Positions 34,408-43,832 of a stretch of 64,000 nt of DNA are shown piece by piece. This DNA comes from Rhodospirillaceae bacterium. GTDB taxonomy: Bacteria; Pseudomonadota; Alphaproteobacteria; GCA-2731375. The notes beneath the pieces were generated by a model that worked only from the letters and a program-made list of their open reading frames with translations, had not been told where the DNA came from and did not search any database. The position numbers and the translations under genes were made by a program. The stretch lies in NCBI GenBank assembly GCA_018701215.1, contig JABIWH010000041.1, positions 1 to 64,000 on the forward strand, in the 5' to 3' direction. Position 1 is the first letter of the stretch, and every line of letters starts with the position of its first letter.

Positions 34408-36797
34408 TGAATATGGAGCGCAATCTGCATTACGTGGCGACCAAGCGCCGGGTACGCGAGGACAAACGCTTCGTCACCGGCCAGGGCAAATATGTTCAGG
34501 ATGTAAACCTACCCGACACCAAGCATGCCGCCGTGCTGCCATCGCCCTATCCCCGTGCACGGATACTTTCGATTGAGACAGCGGCGGCGGAGGCTTTGGA
34601 CGGCGTACAGATGGTCTTGACCGGCGCCCAGTTGGCGGAAGACTGCAATCCCATTCGTTTGGGCCTGAAGCTGCCGGAAATAAACTGGTATCCCCTGGCC
34701 GTGGGCATGACCTGCTATGTGGGCGAATGGGTCGCCATCGTGGTGGCGGACAATGCCTACATCGCCGAGGACGCCCTGGATTTGATCGAGGTTGATTACG
34801 AACCGCTACAGCCGATCGTCGATCCGGAGCAGGCCTTTGACGAGACGGAATTGCTGGTGCATCCCGGCCATGGCAGCAATGTGCTCTACCATGGCAATTT
34901 CCTCTGGGGCGATGTGGACAGCGATTTCGCCGGCGCCGATGATAACTTAAGCTTCCGGGCCCGCTGGGGGCGCAGCTCCACCGTACCGATCGAGACCTTC
35001 GGCGCCCTGGCGCGCTGGGACGAGGGCACGGAAATCCTGGATATCTGGGCCTCCATCCAGATGCCGAATTTCGTCGAGTTGATGGCCAGCACATTGGGCT
35101 ATCCCCTGAATTGCATCCGCCTGCATCAGGATGTGGACGTGGGCGGCAGCTATGGCGTCAAGCGCGGCATCAAACAAAGCGTCCTGGTCGGCTATCTCTC
35201 CCGCAAGCTGCGGGTGCCGGTACGCTTTATTGAAGACCGTCTGGCCAACATGGCGGGCAGCGATGCCCACGGCCCGGACCGCATCTTTGATACCGAGGTG
35301 GCCTTCAACAAGGACGGCGTGATCAAGTCCATCAAGATCCGCGCCCTGGACGATGCCGGCGCCTATCCCGGCCGGGCGCCGTTTCAATTAGCCAAGCCGA
35401 TCAGCGCCATTGTCGGGCCGTACAAAATCAACTCGGTGAAGTACGAGGCGATTTCGGTCTGCACCAATAAAAGCGGTCAAGTGCCCGTGCGCGGCTTTGG
35501 CCAGGCACCGACCAACTATATGATCGAAATGGCGGTGGACAACGTGGCCCGGCATCTGGGCCTGGATCGATTGGAAATCCGCCGCCGCAATCTGATCCAG
35601 CCCGACGAGTTTCCCTATCAGATCCCGCCGGGCAGCAAATACGACAGCGGTAATTATCCAGTGGTGCTGCAAAAGGGCCTGGATTTGGCCGGCTATGACG
35701 AACTGCTGGCCCGCCGCGACAAGGCGCGCGCAGAAGGCCGCCTGGCCGGCATTGGCATCGCCACGGTGCTGGAACCAGGCGGCGGCAACAACATCTTTGA
35801 ATATTTGATGGATCCTTCGGCGGAGATCACCACCTTCATGGAGGGCTGCGAGGTTCGGGTTGACGCGCAAGGCAATATCACCGGCATCATGGGTACGACC
35901 ACCTCCGGCCAGGGCCACGAAACCATGATGGCAACCATATTGGGCGAGGAATTGCAGATCGACCCGGATGAAATCCGCATCGTGCATTCCGACAGCCTGA
36001 ACGCCCTGCCCACCCGCAGTCCCATCGCATCCCGCATGGCGATTATGCTGGGCAGTGCGGCGGCGGGGGCTGCTGGCAAGATCAAAGACCGCGCCATGGC
36101 CATCGCCGCCCACAATCTGGACCGCCCGGTGGCAGAGCTGGAATATTCGGGCGGGACAATCTCGGACCGAAACGATCCCGGACACAAGCTGACCTGGGCC
36201 GAGGTCTGTTTCATCGCCTACCGCGCCTATCACAAACTGCCCGATGGGATGGAGCCTGGCTTTCAGGCGCAGTATGTCTTTCAGGTGCCCGGCGGCGGCC
36301 AGCTGCCGGACGAAAACAACCGGGTACAGGTCTATCCCTGCTTTTCCTTCCAGGCCCATGTGCCTTATGTGGAGATCGACCCTGGCACGGGCCGGGTCTC
36401 GGTGCTGGATTACGCCATCGCCCACGATTGCGGCACGGTGATCAATCCCGACATCGTGCGCGGCATGGTGATCGGCGGCCTGGCCCACGGTATCGGGGCG
36501 GCGTTGTACGAGAAATTCGCCTACGATGACGAGGGGCAGTTCCTCTCGGCCACCTTCGCCGATTACCTGATGCCCTCGGTGCATGAAATTCCGGATGTGA
36601 AGGATGTGGAACACTGCACGCCGTCACCTCTGACCTCCCACGGCCAGAAAGGCTCGGGCGAAGGCGGCTATCTCGGCGCGCCGGCGGCCATCGCTTCCGC
36701 CGTTAACGACGCCCTGCATCCCCTGGGCCTGCATATTTCCGAACTGCCCATGCGCATGCATAAGATTGAAGCTCTGATTAATGATGGAAACACGTAA
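34407..36797 (+). CDS. molybdenum hydroxylase large (Mo-cofactor) subunit (CoxL-like)
   Basis: A 796-residue molybdopterin-cytosine-dinucleotide-type large subunit. An N-terminal aldehyde oxidase a/b hammerhead domain (about 20-130) is followed by the Mo-binding domains with GSYGVKRGIKQS, VPVRGFGQAPTNYMIE, TTSGQGHETM and the catalytic Glu region GQKGSGEGGYLGAPA near the C-terminus. It has RGFGQAP rather than the AYRCSFR loop of true CO dehydrogenase, so it hydroxylates a carbon centre (heteroaromatic, aldehyde or similar). The frame is open upstream inside the 2Fe-2S gene, but the start at 34407 gives the normal N-terminus. Confidence 0.94.
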   Translation: MNMERNLHYVATKRRVREDKRFVTGQGKYVQDVNLPDTKHAAVLPSPYPRARILSIETAAAEALDGVQMVLTGAQLAEDCNPIRLGLKLPEINWYPLAVGMTCYVGEWVAIVVADNAYIAEDALDLIEVDYEPLQPIVDPEQAFDETELLVHPGHGSNVLYHGNFLWGDVDSDFAGADDNLSFRARWGRSSTVPIETFGALARWDEGTEILDIWASIQMPNFVELMASTLGYPLNCIRLHQDVDVGGSYGVKRGIKQSVLVGYLSRKLRVPVRFIEDRLANMAGSDAHGPDRIFDTEVAFNKDGVIKSIKIRALDDAGAYPGRAPFQLAKPISAIVGPYKINSVKYEAISVCTNKSGQVPVRGFGQAPTNYMIEMAVDNVARHLGLDRLEIRRRNLIQPDEFPYQIPPGSKYDSGNYPVVLQKGLDLAGYDELLARRDKARAEGRLAGIGIATVLEPGGGNNIFEYLMDPSAEITTFMEGCEVRVDAQGNITGIMGTTTSGQGHETMMATILGEELQIDPDEIRIVHSDSLNALPTRSPIASRMAIMLGSAAAGAAGKIKDRAMAIAAHNLDRPVAELEYSGGTISDRNDPGHKLTWAEVCFIAYRAYHKLPDGMEPGFQAQYVFQVPGGGQLPDENNRVQVYPCFSFQAHVPYVEIDPGTGRVSVLDYAIAHDCGTVINPDIVRGMVIGGLAHGIGAALYEKFAYDDEGQFLSATFADYLMPSVHEIPDVKDVEHCTPSPLTSHGQKGSGEGGYLGAPAAIASAVNDALHPLGLHISELPMRMHKIEALINDGNT

Positions 36798-37772
36798 ATG
36801 ATCATCGATACCCACGCCCATTTTACGCCTCAGTCCGCGCTGGGCGCCCTGAAGAACAAGATCGGGCAATTTCCGAACGTGGAACTGCTGCACCAGGATG
36901 ACAGCTATCAGCTGGTCTTCACCGGGCTGGCGCCGACCCGGCCCCTATCACCCAAGCTGCGCGATACCGAGATGCGCCTCTCGTGGATGGATGAGCAATC
37001 CATCGATGCCCAGATCGTCGGCGGTTGGCTGGATAGCTTCGGCTACGAACTGCCGGGCGAGGAGGGCGAGGCATGGAGCCGTTTCTTGAACGAGTTCCAG
37101 ATGAGCGGCACCGACGGCCTGAACCGCCTAACGCCCTTGGCTACCGTGCCCTTGCAGGACGGCAAGCGCGCGGCGAAAGTTCTGGAGGACGCCTTGGCCG
37201 GCGGCTTCAAGGGTGTGATGATTGGTACGCAGCCGCATGGCAGTACGGGCAATCTGGATGATCCGGATCTAGATCCGTTTTGGGAAGCCGCCGACGGCCT
37301 GGGCGCGACGGTCTATCTGCATCCCATGTTCGGCTGCGGTGACCCGCGTCTGCTGGACTATGACATGATCAACGCCGTGGGCCGGGGTACGGACACGACG
37401 ACGGCGGTGGCGCGCATGCTGTTTACCGGTCACTTTCTGAAATACCCGAAGATGAACTTTATCCTCTCCCACGGTGGCGGCGGCATCCCCTATATGCTGG
37501 GGCGCTTGGCGCGGAACCATGAAATCCACCCCGGCAAATACGCCGACCCGGTGGAGGGCTTCAAGAAACTCTATTTCGACAGCGTGCTGTTCGCGCCCAA
37601 TGCCCTGAACTACCTCTGTTCATGCTGTGGCCACGACAAGGTGATGCTGGGCTCGGACTATCCTTTCCCCATTGGCGACGGCGAGCCGACCAAGGTGGTC
37701 GAGGCCGCCGACCTGACCGCGGAACAAAAGCAAATGATCCTCGGCGATACGGCGGAGAAGCTATTCAGCTAG
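36798..37772 (+). CDS. ACMSD-like metal-dependent amidohydrolase/decarboxylase
   Basis: A 324-residue amidohydrolase-2 barrel protein with IIDTHAHF at the N-terminus, YLHPMFG, ILSHGGGGIPYMLGR and the catalytic Asp in VMLGSDYPFPIGD. This set belongs to the 2-amino-3-carboxymuconate-6-semialdehyde decarboxylase / gamma-resorcylate decarboxylase branch, which removes carboxylate from ring or ring-cleavage products. It follows the Mo subunit stop with no gap (TAA then ATG), so hydroxylation and decarboxylation or hydrolysis probably act in series. Its own stop codon is supplied by the palindromic element that follows. Confidence 0.91.
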   Translation: MIIDTHAHFTPQSALGALKNKIGQFPNVELLHQDDSYQLVFTGLAPTRPLSPKLRDTEMRLSWMDEQSIDAQIVGGWLDSFGYELPGEEGEAWSRFLNEFQMSGTDGLNRLTPLATVPLQDGKRAAKVLEDALAGGFKGVMIGTQPHGSTGNLDDPDLDPFWEAADGLGATVYLHPMFGCGDPRLLDYDMINAVGRGTDTTTAVARMLFTGHFLKYPKMNFILSHGGGGIPYMLGRLARNHEIHPGKYADPVEGFKKLYFDSVLFAPNALNYLCSCCGHDKVMLGSDYPFPIGDGEPTKVVEAADLTAEQKQMILGDTAEKLFS

Positions 37773-37885
37773 AGCATGTTTCTTCAAAACATGCTCAGAC
37801 TCTTAAGAAAAGAGCAATTGAAGCAATAATCTAAGTCGCGTCAAACAAGTCTTGGGCAATTCCGATTAATCGAAAATTGCTCTAG
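37769..37885. repeat. palindromic intergenic element framed by CTAGAGCA/TGCTCTAG
   Basis: The 117-base element begins CTAGAGCATGTTT and ends AAATTGCTCTAG, giving inverted ends. Internally, GAGCATGTTT and AAACATGCTC form a perfect 10-base-pair hairpin with a CTTCA loop (37772-37796), and AGAGCAATT/AATTGCTCT pair over a longer distance. The TAG of the ACMSD-like gene and the TAG of the convergent OmpA-domain gene both lie within its ends. Elements with CTAGAGC ends are, to my knowledge, common dispersed repeats in alphaproteobacterial genomes. The hairpin may also act as a weak bidirectional terminator. Confidence 0.7.
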
Positions 37886-38838
37886 CGCTCGACCAGTTCC
37901 ACGCGGCGGTTTTCGGCCCGGCCCTTATCCGTCTGATTGCTTGCAACCGGGGCCAGGGGGCCGACACCATTGGCGGTCAGGCGTGCCGGCGCGATGCCGT
38001 AGGTCTTGACCAAAGCGGCGACAACGGATGCCGCCCGGCGCCTGGATAGATCAAGATTGTGGTCAAAGGCGCCGACGGCGTCGGTATGCCCGACCACATG
38101 GATCGTCAGATCCTTGCGGGCGGCCAGCAACTTGCCCAATTCATCCAGCGCCACTTTCGAGTTCGCCTTCAGAGCATCCTTGTTGCTGTCGAAAAAGATC
38201 CCCGGCACCGCGATATGGCCTTCCGCACGCAGGCCCTTATCCAATTCGTCGGCCTTGAGGGTGACCATTTTCGCCTCCATCGCCACCAGATCGACGACCT
38301 CGAGGCTGACGTAGGTACCTTTCCACGAGTTCATAAATGTGTGCTCGGCGATAAAGACAAAGGCCAGCACGTCGCCGGCCGGTCGGGCCAGTTTGACCGC
38401 CATGTAACGCGGCGAGGCCATATCAGTGATGAAGATATCGCTGGACCAGACACGCTTGCCGATTTCATGGAATTTTGGGCCGCATTTGTTTTTCTTGCAG
38501 GTAAACAAAACCTCGAAGCCAGCGTCCGCGAAATGCCGTTCATAGTTCCTGTAGACTTCCAACGAAGAGCGGCCTTTTGGCGCCTTGTAAAAAATGCGCG
38601 TGACCTTGCCTTCGAGTTCAATTTCGTCCTCGATCCGCCACTTACGGTCCTTCGTGCTTGCCGGGCCCAAGGCGCCGGTAAACTCGTCGAACTGGCTCAT
38701 TTTGTAGTCAATGATCCGCGCGCCTTCATAACGCGCGACGAGAGGGTGATCGGCACTTCCCTTCTTGTCGGCTGCAACCGCCTGTGCCGCGATGAGGGTA
38801 GTGAATAACACTGCGAGAAATTGAACTGCGTATTTCAC
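37882..38838 (-). CDS. secreted OmpA-domain protein with DUF4892-like N-terminal region
   Basis: A 318-residue exported protein. Residues 1-22 form a Sec signal peptide (cleavage after AQAVA). The middle region (about 30-190) resembles DUF4892, including KGRSSLEVYRNYERHF and a Cys pair (FTCKKNKCGPKF). The C-terminal OmpA peptidoglycan-binding domain (about 205-318) shows IFFDSNKDALKANSK, HVVGHTDAVG, NLDLSRRRAASVV and the GRAENRRVEL ending. The protein is probably periplasmic and anchored to peptidoglycan. It is divergent from the gene for a 1074-residue secreted protein with only 114 bases between the starts, so the two may work together. Confidence 0.88.
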   Translation of the reverse strand: MKYAVQFLAVLFTTLIAAQAVAADKKGSADHPLVARYEGARIIDYKMSQFDEFTGALGPASTKDRKWRIEDEIELEGKVTRIFYKAPKGRSSLEVYRNYERHFADAGFEVLFTCKKNKCGPKFHEIGKRVWSSDIFITDMASPRYMAVKLARPAGDVLAFVFIAEHTFMNSWKGTYVSLEVVDLVAMEAKMVTLKADELDKGLRAEGHIAVPGIFFDSNKDALKANSKVALDELGKLLAARKDLTIHVVGHTDAVGAFDHNLDLSRRRAASVVAALVKTYGIAPARLTANGVGPLAPVASNQTDKGRAENRRVELVER

Positions 38839-38913
38839 GGTATGCTTCCTCTCATAAAGTCCTGATCATATGCCATGTCTTCGACAGGGCAACCTGACGT
38901 AGATCAATGCATC

Positions 38914-38940
38914 TTGACATTAACTACCGGAATCTAAATT
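38914..38940 (+). promoter_or_regulatory. possible sigma-70 promoter
   Basis: TTGACA at 38914-38919 and TAAATT at 38935-38940, 15 bases apart, lie directly before the GTG start at 38953. The -35 is perfect and the -10 is weak, so the call is tentative. Confidence 0.35.
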
Positions 38941-38952
38941 GCTGCAAGGGCG

Positions 38953-41900
38953 GTGGAGACGGATACGGTGAGAACGGGCGGCATTGTATTGGGCGTGATC
39001 GCCGGGATATTCCTGGCTGTTTTCCCATGCCAGGCCGGGCCCGAAACAGGTGGCCGGTTCACCTCGTCGCTGGTTAACGACTACGTCGACTATATCGAGC
39101 GCGTAGATGAAGACGGCAAGCGGATCGCGGATGCAATTGAGAGCCTCGCGAAATTGCGCAAGGATTCCGATTGCCCGGGCGGCTGTGATGTTTTCACTCC
39201 ATTGCTCGACCAGCTTGATGGACTTCAGGATGCCGCCCAGCTTGCCCAATGGCTATCGCGCCGGGCCGAAAAACAACGCGCCACGGTCGCTGAATTGCAA
39301 ATCGGTATCGTTGCCAACCAACGTCAGGCGCGCAATTACATAGCCAAGATCTCGTTCTATCAGGAGATGGCGATCAGTGTGGCCGAGATCGCCGCCACGG
39401 TGATCGTCGCCTCCGCCACCGGTGATATTCAATCGGTGCCCCGCGAGGTGCTGGCGAAGTTGACCGGGTCCACGGCCAGTCTGGGCCTTAACAAGACACT
39501 CAATCTCATACCGGGTCAGTACCAGAACGTACTGCGTAACGCCGGCAACGCCACGGTCAAGGCGGCGGGCCGTATACCGGGCGAACGGAAGCTGGCCGCG
39601 AGCCTGGAACGATTGGCGCCGCTCGGTATACGGCCACCAGGAATTCTGATGGAGGAACGGCAACAGGTGTTTGGGCGTCTGGTCGCCAATCTTGGCCGCT
39701 TCAGTGTTCTACAGGTAAAAGGCGGCGAGGTTTTGTTCAAGCCAGGGCCAAGAGCCGCGCCCAAACTGGCTGCGATTGCCGAGCTGGTGGCGAGAAGCGC
39801 CATTCATGCCGTCACCGCCACCGCCACCGCCGCCGTCCGCAAGGATCTCGAATCCGTGGTGCATGAGCTTGGCGAAAGTCAGAAATTCATGCGCGATATG
39901 TATCTGGCCGCCAGCCTTGCCAAGAAATTGAGCGCGCGTCTGCGGCAGTCCACGCGCAAGCTGTCCGAGCTTCGCCGGCACGCGGATGCCTTGGCGGTCG
40001 AGTGTCAACGCACGGCCAACAGCAAACGCTGCGGCGAAGTCTTCAGGACGGCGTTGGCGGATCTGGTGGCGGCGCGGGATCAAGTCATCACACCGGCCCA
40101 GGATCGCCGGGACCGCGCCAAACAAAACTTGCAGGCGGCGCATGAGAGGTGGCGGCAGGCCTTGATCGATGCCGGCACGGCCCATGCGCAATACCGGGCC
40201 ACGGGCGATCATCTGGCGGAGGCCGAAAGTCTAAGCAAAAACAAAAAGCGCATCGCCACCTTGGCGCAATTCGCGCGCGATGCTGACAAACGCGCCAAGT
40301 ATCAGGCCCAACTGGATAAGCTGAACGCCATGACGGCCCCCGGCGCGCTTCAGAGCGAGGCCGCCGGATGGAAACAAAAACGGGCGGCGGCCTGGCGGCG
40401 GGTTGAAAAAGCGCAGGCGGACTATGACCGTGCGGCCGATGCCAAACACAGCGTCCATGTGAATACCGCGCCGGTGATTTTGCGGGCGGCTTCGGATTTT
40501 GACAAGGCAAGGGTCGGGCTTCAGCAAACGTTCGATAAGTGCTTGCACGCGCTGGCGCCAACCCTGGCGCGCACTGGCAGCATCGATCCGGCCGCCAACG
40601 CCAAATACGATCAGCAAATCTATCCGCAAGAGATTTTCAGCCAGCTACGTTCAAAACAGCGGGATGTTCTCGTGGCGCTTGATACTTCAATCAAATCGGA
40701 AATTCAGCGGGCACGAAACTGCACGCCCAACAAACCGCTCCAAGGTCAGGGCCGGTTGAGCGGCTGTTGGAGCGGCGGGGGACGGCAATGGCGCCTGGCC
40801 CAGGAGGCCAATGGCGCGCTGCGGGCTGAATGGTCAATTCCCAGGGACGCGGCGGCCGGACTGCCCGCCGAAAGCCGAAAATTCGTGGGTCTTGTGCAAG
40901 GCGATTTTCTGGATCTTGGCGCCGCACCGGCCAGAGCGGAACGGGAGAAATATGTCGAGTTTGACGCCATCGTCCACCTGCGCTGGCGGGCGCCGATTGC
41001 CCGCACAAACGAACGCCTTGAAGGCATGGGCTGGCGGGTGCTGCTGCGCCGTTCCGGCGAGATCGAGGATGGGGCCAAATTCAACCGCCTCAATTATGGC
41101 TCCCACTTGCGCCTCAACCCGGAACAATTCGCCATTTCCCTCAGGCGCGAAATGCCGGTCCTGGAAAGGGTCGAGAGCATGGCGCCGGGTTTCCGCAAAA
41201 CCATGCCCAAGGTCATGCAGGGCGGGCGCATCTGGATACGCGCCCTGGGCAACGATGGCTGCGATATGATCCGCGATCGGATCCGCGTCCGGATTGGTGC
41301 CAACACCTTCCAGTCGATTTATGCGGACCTATTGGAAACGGCGCCAAATAGTGGCGAATACCGCTCGGATGCGGCCGGCGTCGCGCTACCCAGCTATTTC
41401 CTGACGCAAGCCCCGTTCCGGGTAGCGATTGAGCCTCTCCTGGGGGGAGATTACAACAGCGCGGTTGGCGAATTCGTGGTTCAACCATCCGACAATGCCG
41501 CGTTGCCGACGCCGCCCAAGGGCGGCATGGGGGCGGCCGCTCCCGATCTCATGCCCAATATTGACGCGCTGGCAATGATTGCCGCCGCCTCTCCCCTGCG
41601 TCCCGAACGCTTCAATAGTGCGGCTCAGGCTATCCTCTCCGCTCTTGACCCCCACTATGCCAGCCGGACACAATTGGCCGAACGGCGGATCGCCGGTTTG
41701 AAAAAGGCTCTGGCCGAAATCAAGGACGGGACGGATCGGCGCAGGCTGAACAAACGGCTGGCCGGCTACCAGGCCTTGCGGGAACTCTATTTGCAGAGCC
41801 GGCAAACCCTATCCGCCCTTGGCCGCCCCAGTGGTGGCGATGCGGCCCAATGGCGGCCCTGGTTCTCGGCGCTCATTCAGATTCTGGCGCGGATAGAAGC

Positions 41901-42177
41901 CACGGAAGCCGCCAGTGTGCCTGACCTCCCTACTTTTGGCTCGGCTTATTGCCAGGCCGTCTGGGATGGTACCGCGTTGACCGGGTTCGATCTATTTGCG
42001 GGTCACGAGACCTGTGTCGGTGACGATTTCCAAGAATTCCACAACGCTCTGCTGGGCCGGGCGCCTGGGGCGTCGCGGGCGGGCGGCAATCCGCTGCGGC
42101 GCCAGCCATCCGCTTCGCCCGGGCCGGTACTGCCGCCGACACCAAGCATGCCCAAGATATCAGTGCCGCGGAATTGA
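38953..42177 (+). CDS. large secreted protein of unknown family, 1074 residues
   Basis: I do not recognise this protein. Residues 1-28 form a signal peptide (hydrophobic IVLGVIAGIFLAVF, cleavage near CQA-GPE). Residues about 40-130 are helical with a CPGGCD Cys pair, and 140-290 are mixed and partly hydrophobic. Residues 300-590 are rich in Ala, Arg, Lys and Gln and look like a long coiled coil. Residues 600-745 form a strand-rich region starting LSGCWSGGG. Residues 757-845 resemble the beta-sandwich repeat of bacterial surface proteins (IRDRIRVRIG followed by LLETAPNSGEYRS). The C-terminus has a Pro-rich tail. It begins at GTG with AAGGG before it, and is divergent from the OmpA-domain gene and upstream of a lipoprotein gene. 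A structural or envelope role is inference. Confidence 0.72.
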   Translation: METDTVRTGGIVLGVIAGIFLAVFPCQAGPETGGRFTSSLVNDYVDYIERVDEDGKRIADAIESLAKLRKDSDCPGGCDVFTPLLDQLDGLQDAAQLAQWLSRRAEKQRATVAELQIGIVANQRQARNYIAKISFYQEMAISVAEIAATVIVASATGDIQSVPREVLAKLTGSTASLGLNKTLNLIPGQYQNVLRNAGNATVKAAGRIPGERKLAASLERLAPLGIRPPGILMEERQQVFGRLVANLGRFSVLQVKGGEVLFKPGPRAAPKLAAIAELVARSAIHAVTATATAAVRKDLESVVHELGESQKFMRDMYLAASLAKKLSARLRQSTRKLSELRRHADALAVECQRTANSKRCGEVFRTALADLVAARDQVITPAQDRRDRAKQNLQAAHERWRQALIDAGTAHAQYRATGDHLAEAESLSKNKKRIATLAQFARDADKRAKYQAQLDKLNAMTAPGALQSEAAGWKQKRAAAWRRVEKAQADYDRAADAKHSVHVNTAPVILRAASDFDKARVGLQQTFDKCLHALAPTLARTGSIDPAANAKYDQQIYPQEIFSQLRSKQRDVLVALDTSIKSEIQRARNCTPNKPLQGQGRLSGCWSGGGRQWRLAQEANGALRAEWSIPRDAAAGLPAESRKFVGLVQGDFLDLGAAPARAEREKYVEFDAIVHLRWRAPIARTNERLEGMGWRVLLRRSGEIEDGAKFNRLNYGSHLRLNPEQFAISLRREMPVLERVESMAPGFRKTMPKVMQGGRIWIRALGNDGCDMIRDRIRVRIGANTFQSIYADLLETAPNSGEYRSDAAGVALPSYFLTQAPFRVAIEPLLGGDYNSAVGEFVVQPSDNAALPTPPKGGMGAAAPDLMPNIDALAMIAAASPLRPERFNSAAQAILSALDPHYASRTQLAERRIAGLKKALAEIKDGTDRRRLNKRLAGYQALRELYLQSRQTLSALGRPSGGDAAQWRPWFSALIQILARIEATEAASVPDLPTFGSAYCQAVWDGTALTGFDLFAGHETCVGDDFQEFHNALLGRAPGASRAGGNPLRRQPSASPGPVLPPTPSMPKISVPRN

Positions 42178-42213
42178 CCCGGACCAGCCTGGAAATGCTG
42201 TAGGATCGCCCGT

Positions 42214-42903
42214 ATGAGGATCTTTGCGCGGCGATATTGGACCATGGTGCGGCTGCTGGCGCTGTTGCTGCTGGTGGGCTGTGCCGCGACCGAAGCGCCG
42301 AAGCATCCGGCTGACCAGCGGGCGGAAACGGTCATCTTTGTCACCTCCAACGGTTGGCACAGCGGTATCGTCGTGGCCAAGGGCGATATTCCACCGGACC
42401 GAATTCCCGAGACGAAGGATTTTCCAGAGGCACTGTTTTTCGAGTTCGGTTGGGGCGATGCGAAGTTCTATCCCTCCAAGGACGTCACCATCGGCATGTC
42501 CATGAGCGCCCTGATAGTGCCAACCCCAACGGTTGTGCACATGGTCAGCCTATGGACGGAGCCGGCGCGCTATTTCCCCAAGGCCGAGGTCGTGCCGCTC
42601 AAAGTCAGTGCCGAGAATCTCGGCGCTCTGATCGACTTCATTGACGGCAGTTTCGACCGCGCCGGCAAGGCCCGTGCCGCCGCCGCCGCGCCGGGGCTTT
42701 ATGCCGATAGCAAGTTCTATCCCGCCAAGGGCAGCTTTCATCTGCTCAACACCTGCAATACCTGGACCGGCGCGGCCCTGGCCGCCGCCGGCTTCGAGAT
42801 CGGCCCGCCGGGTACGGTCCAGGCGGAAGCCTTGATGCAGAAAGTACGCGCGTTGAACGGCTCCAACGAACCGACCAGCGGCGGGCGGCGGTACAGGCCC
42901 TGA
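42214..42903 (+). CDS. DUF2459 (TIGR02117) lipoprotein
   Basis: A 229-residue protein matching DUF2459. It has an N-terminal lipoprotein signal with lipobox LLLVGCAA, then VIFVTSNGWHSGIVV, FEFGWGDAKFY and the C-terminal FHLLNTCNTWTGAALAAAG. The conserved His, Asp and Cys in these blocks recall NlpC/P60 or permuted papain-like peptidases, but no activity is established to my knowledge. It follows the 1074-residue secreted protein by 36 bases on the same strand, placing a second envelope protein in the unit. Confidence 0.86.
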   Translation: MRIFARRYWTMVRLLALLLLVGCAATEAPKHPADQRAETVIFVTSNGWHSGIVVAKGDIPPDRIPETKDFPEALFFEFGWGDAKFYPSKDVTIGMSMSALIVPTPTVVHMVSLWTEPARYFPKAEVVPLKVSAENLGALIDFIDGSFDRAGKARAAAAAPGLYADSKFYPAKGSFHLLNTCNTWTGAALAAAGFEIGPPGTVQAEALMQKVRALNGSNEPTSGGRRYRP

Positions 42904-42907
42904 AACG

Positions 42908-43690
42908 CTATTGCGCCAGCATGCCGCCGTCGATGACCAGTTCAGAACCGGTCATCCAGGCGCTTTCGTCCGAGGCCAGGAACAAACAGCCCATGGCGAT
43001 ATCCTCGGCCGTGCCAAAGCGGCCCAAGGGCGTTGCGTTCAGTCGCGGCGCCATCAATTCCGGATCGGCATGGGTATTGGCGGTCAGGGGCGTATCGACA
43101 AAACCGGGATGCACCGAATTGACGCGGATCCTGTCGTCGGCGCATTGAATGGCGGCTGATTTCGTGAAGGTCCGCACGGCTCCCTTTGATGAGTGATAGG
43201 CCGAGCCGGCATGCGAGCCGACAATGCCATAGATCGACGAAATATTGATGATGGAACCGCCGCCCGCCGCGCGCATGGGGGCGATGGCATGCTTGACCCC
43301 GAGAAAGACGCCGGTGCTGTTGACGGCAAAGACCTTGTCCCAGCCCTCGACCGTGGTGTCCTCGATCTTCACTGTGGATTTGTTGTCGGACCGCCGATCC
43401 GCGATGCCGGCGTTGTTGGCCAATATATTCAGCGCGCCATATTTCGACAGGGTCTCGACAATTGCTTCGGTCCACTGGTCTTCATCCGTGGTGTCCAGGT
43501 GCAGGTAGGTCGCCTCGCCACCTTTGGCCAGGATGTTGTTCACCACCTCTCGGCCCAGATTATCATTCATATCCGTCACCACCACCGATGCGCCGTGTTC
43601 GGCGAATACGGTGGCCGTCGCGGCGCCAATTCCCGATGCGCCGCCGGTGATTAGGGCAACTTTCCCGAGTAATCTCGGTCCTACAGTCAT
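42908..43690 (-). CDS. SDR-family oxidoreductase (classical)
   Basis: A 260-residue classical short-chain dehydrogenase with VALITGGASGIGAATA at the N-terminus, ILANNAGIAD, the catalytic Ser in SIINISSIYG and an intact YHSSKGA. It is NAD(P)-dependent; the Asp in VVVTDMNDN after the second strand favours NAD. The start at 43690 has GGGAG upstream; an earlier in-frame ATG would add 11 residues. It converges on the DUF2459 gene with four bases between their stops. Confidence 0.92.
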   Translation of the reverse strand: MTVGPRLLGKVALITGGASGIGAATATVFAEHGASVVVTDMNDNLGREVVNNILAKGGEATYLHLDTTDEDQWTEAIVETLSKYGALNILANNAGIADRRSDNKSTVKIEDTTVEGWDKVFAVNSTGVFLGVKHAIAPMRAAGGGSIINISSIYGIVGSHAGSAYHSSKGAVRTFTKSAAIQCADDRIRVNSVHPGFVDTPLTANTHADPELMAPRLNATPLGRFGTAEDIAMGCLFLASDESAWMTGSELVIDGGMLAQ

Positions 43691-43832
43691 GTTCTGCTCC
43701 CCATCAAGTGGATCAAACATCATGCAAGTCCCAATAGTAGCCGATCTATTCCGTCCAGAATAGCGGATTTGCCGGATTTCTTGTAATTTTCACGAGTATT
43801 TGATGCGGCCAGGGCGACGTGCTAACAGCCTG

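Noticed and set aside
35388..36614. 408-codon minus-strand frame
   Set aside because: Antisense shadow of the molybdenum hydroxylase large subunit.
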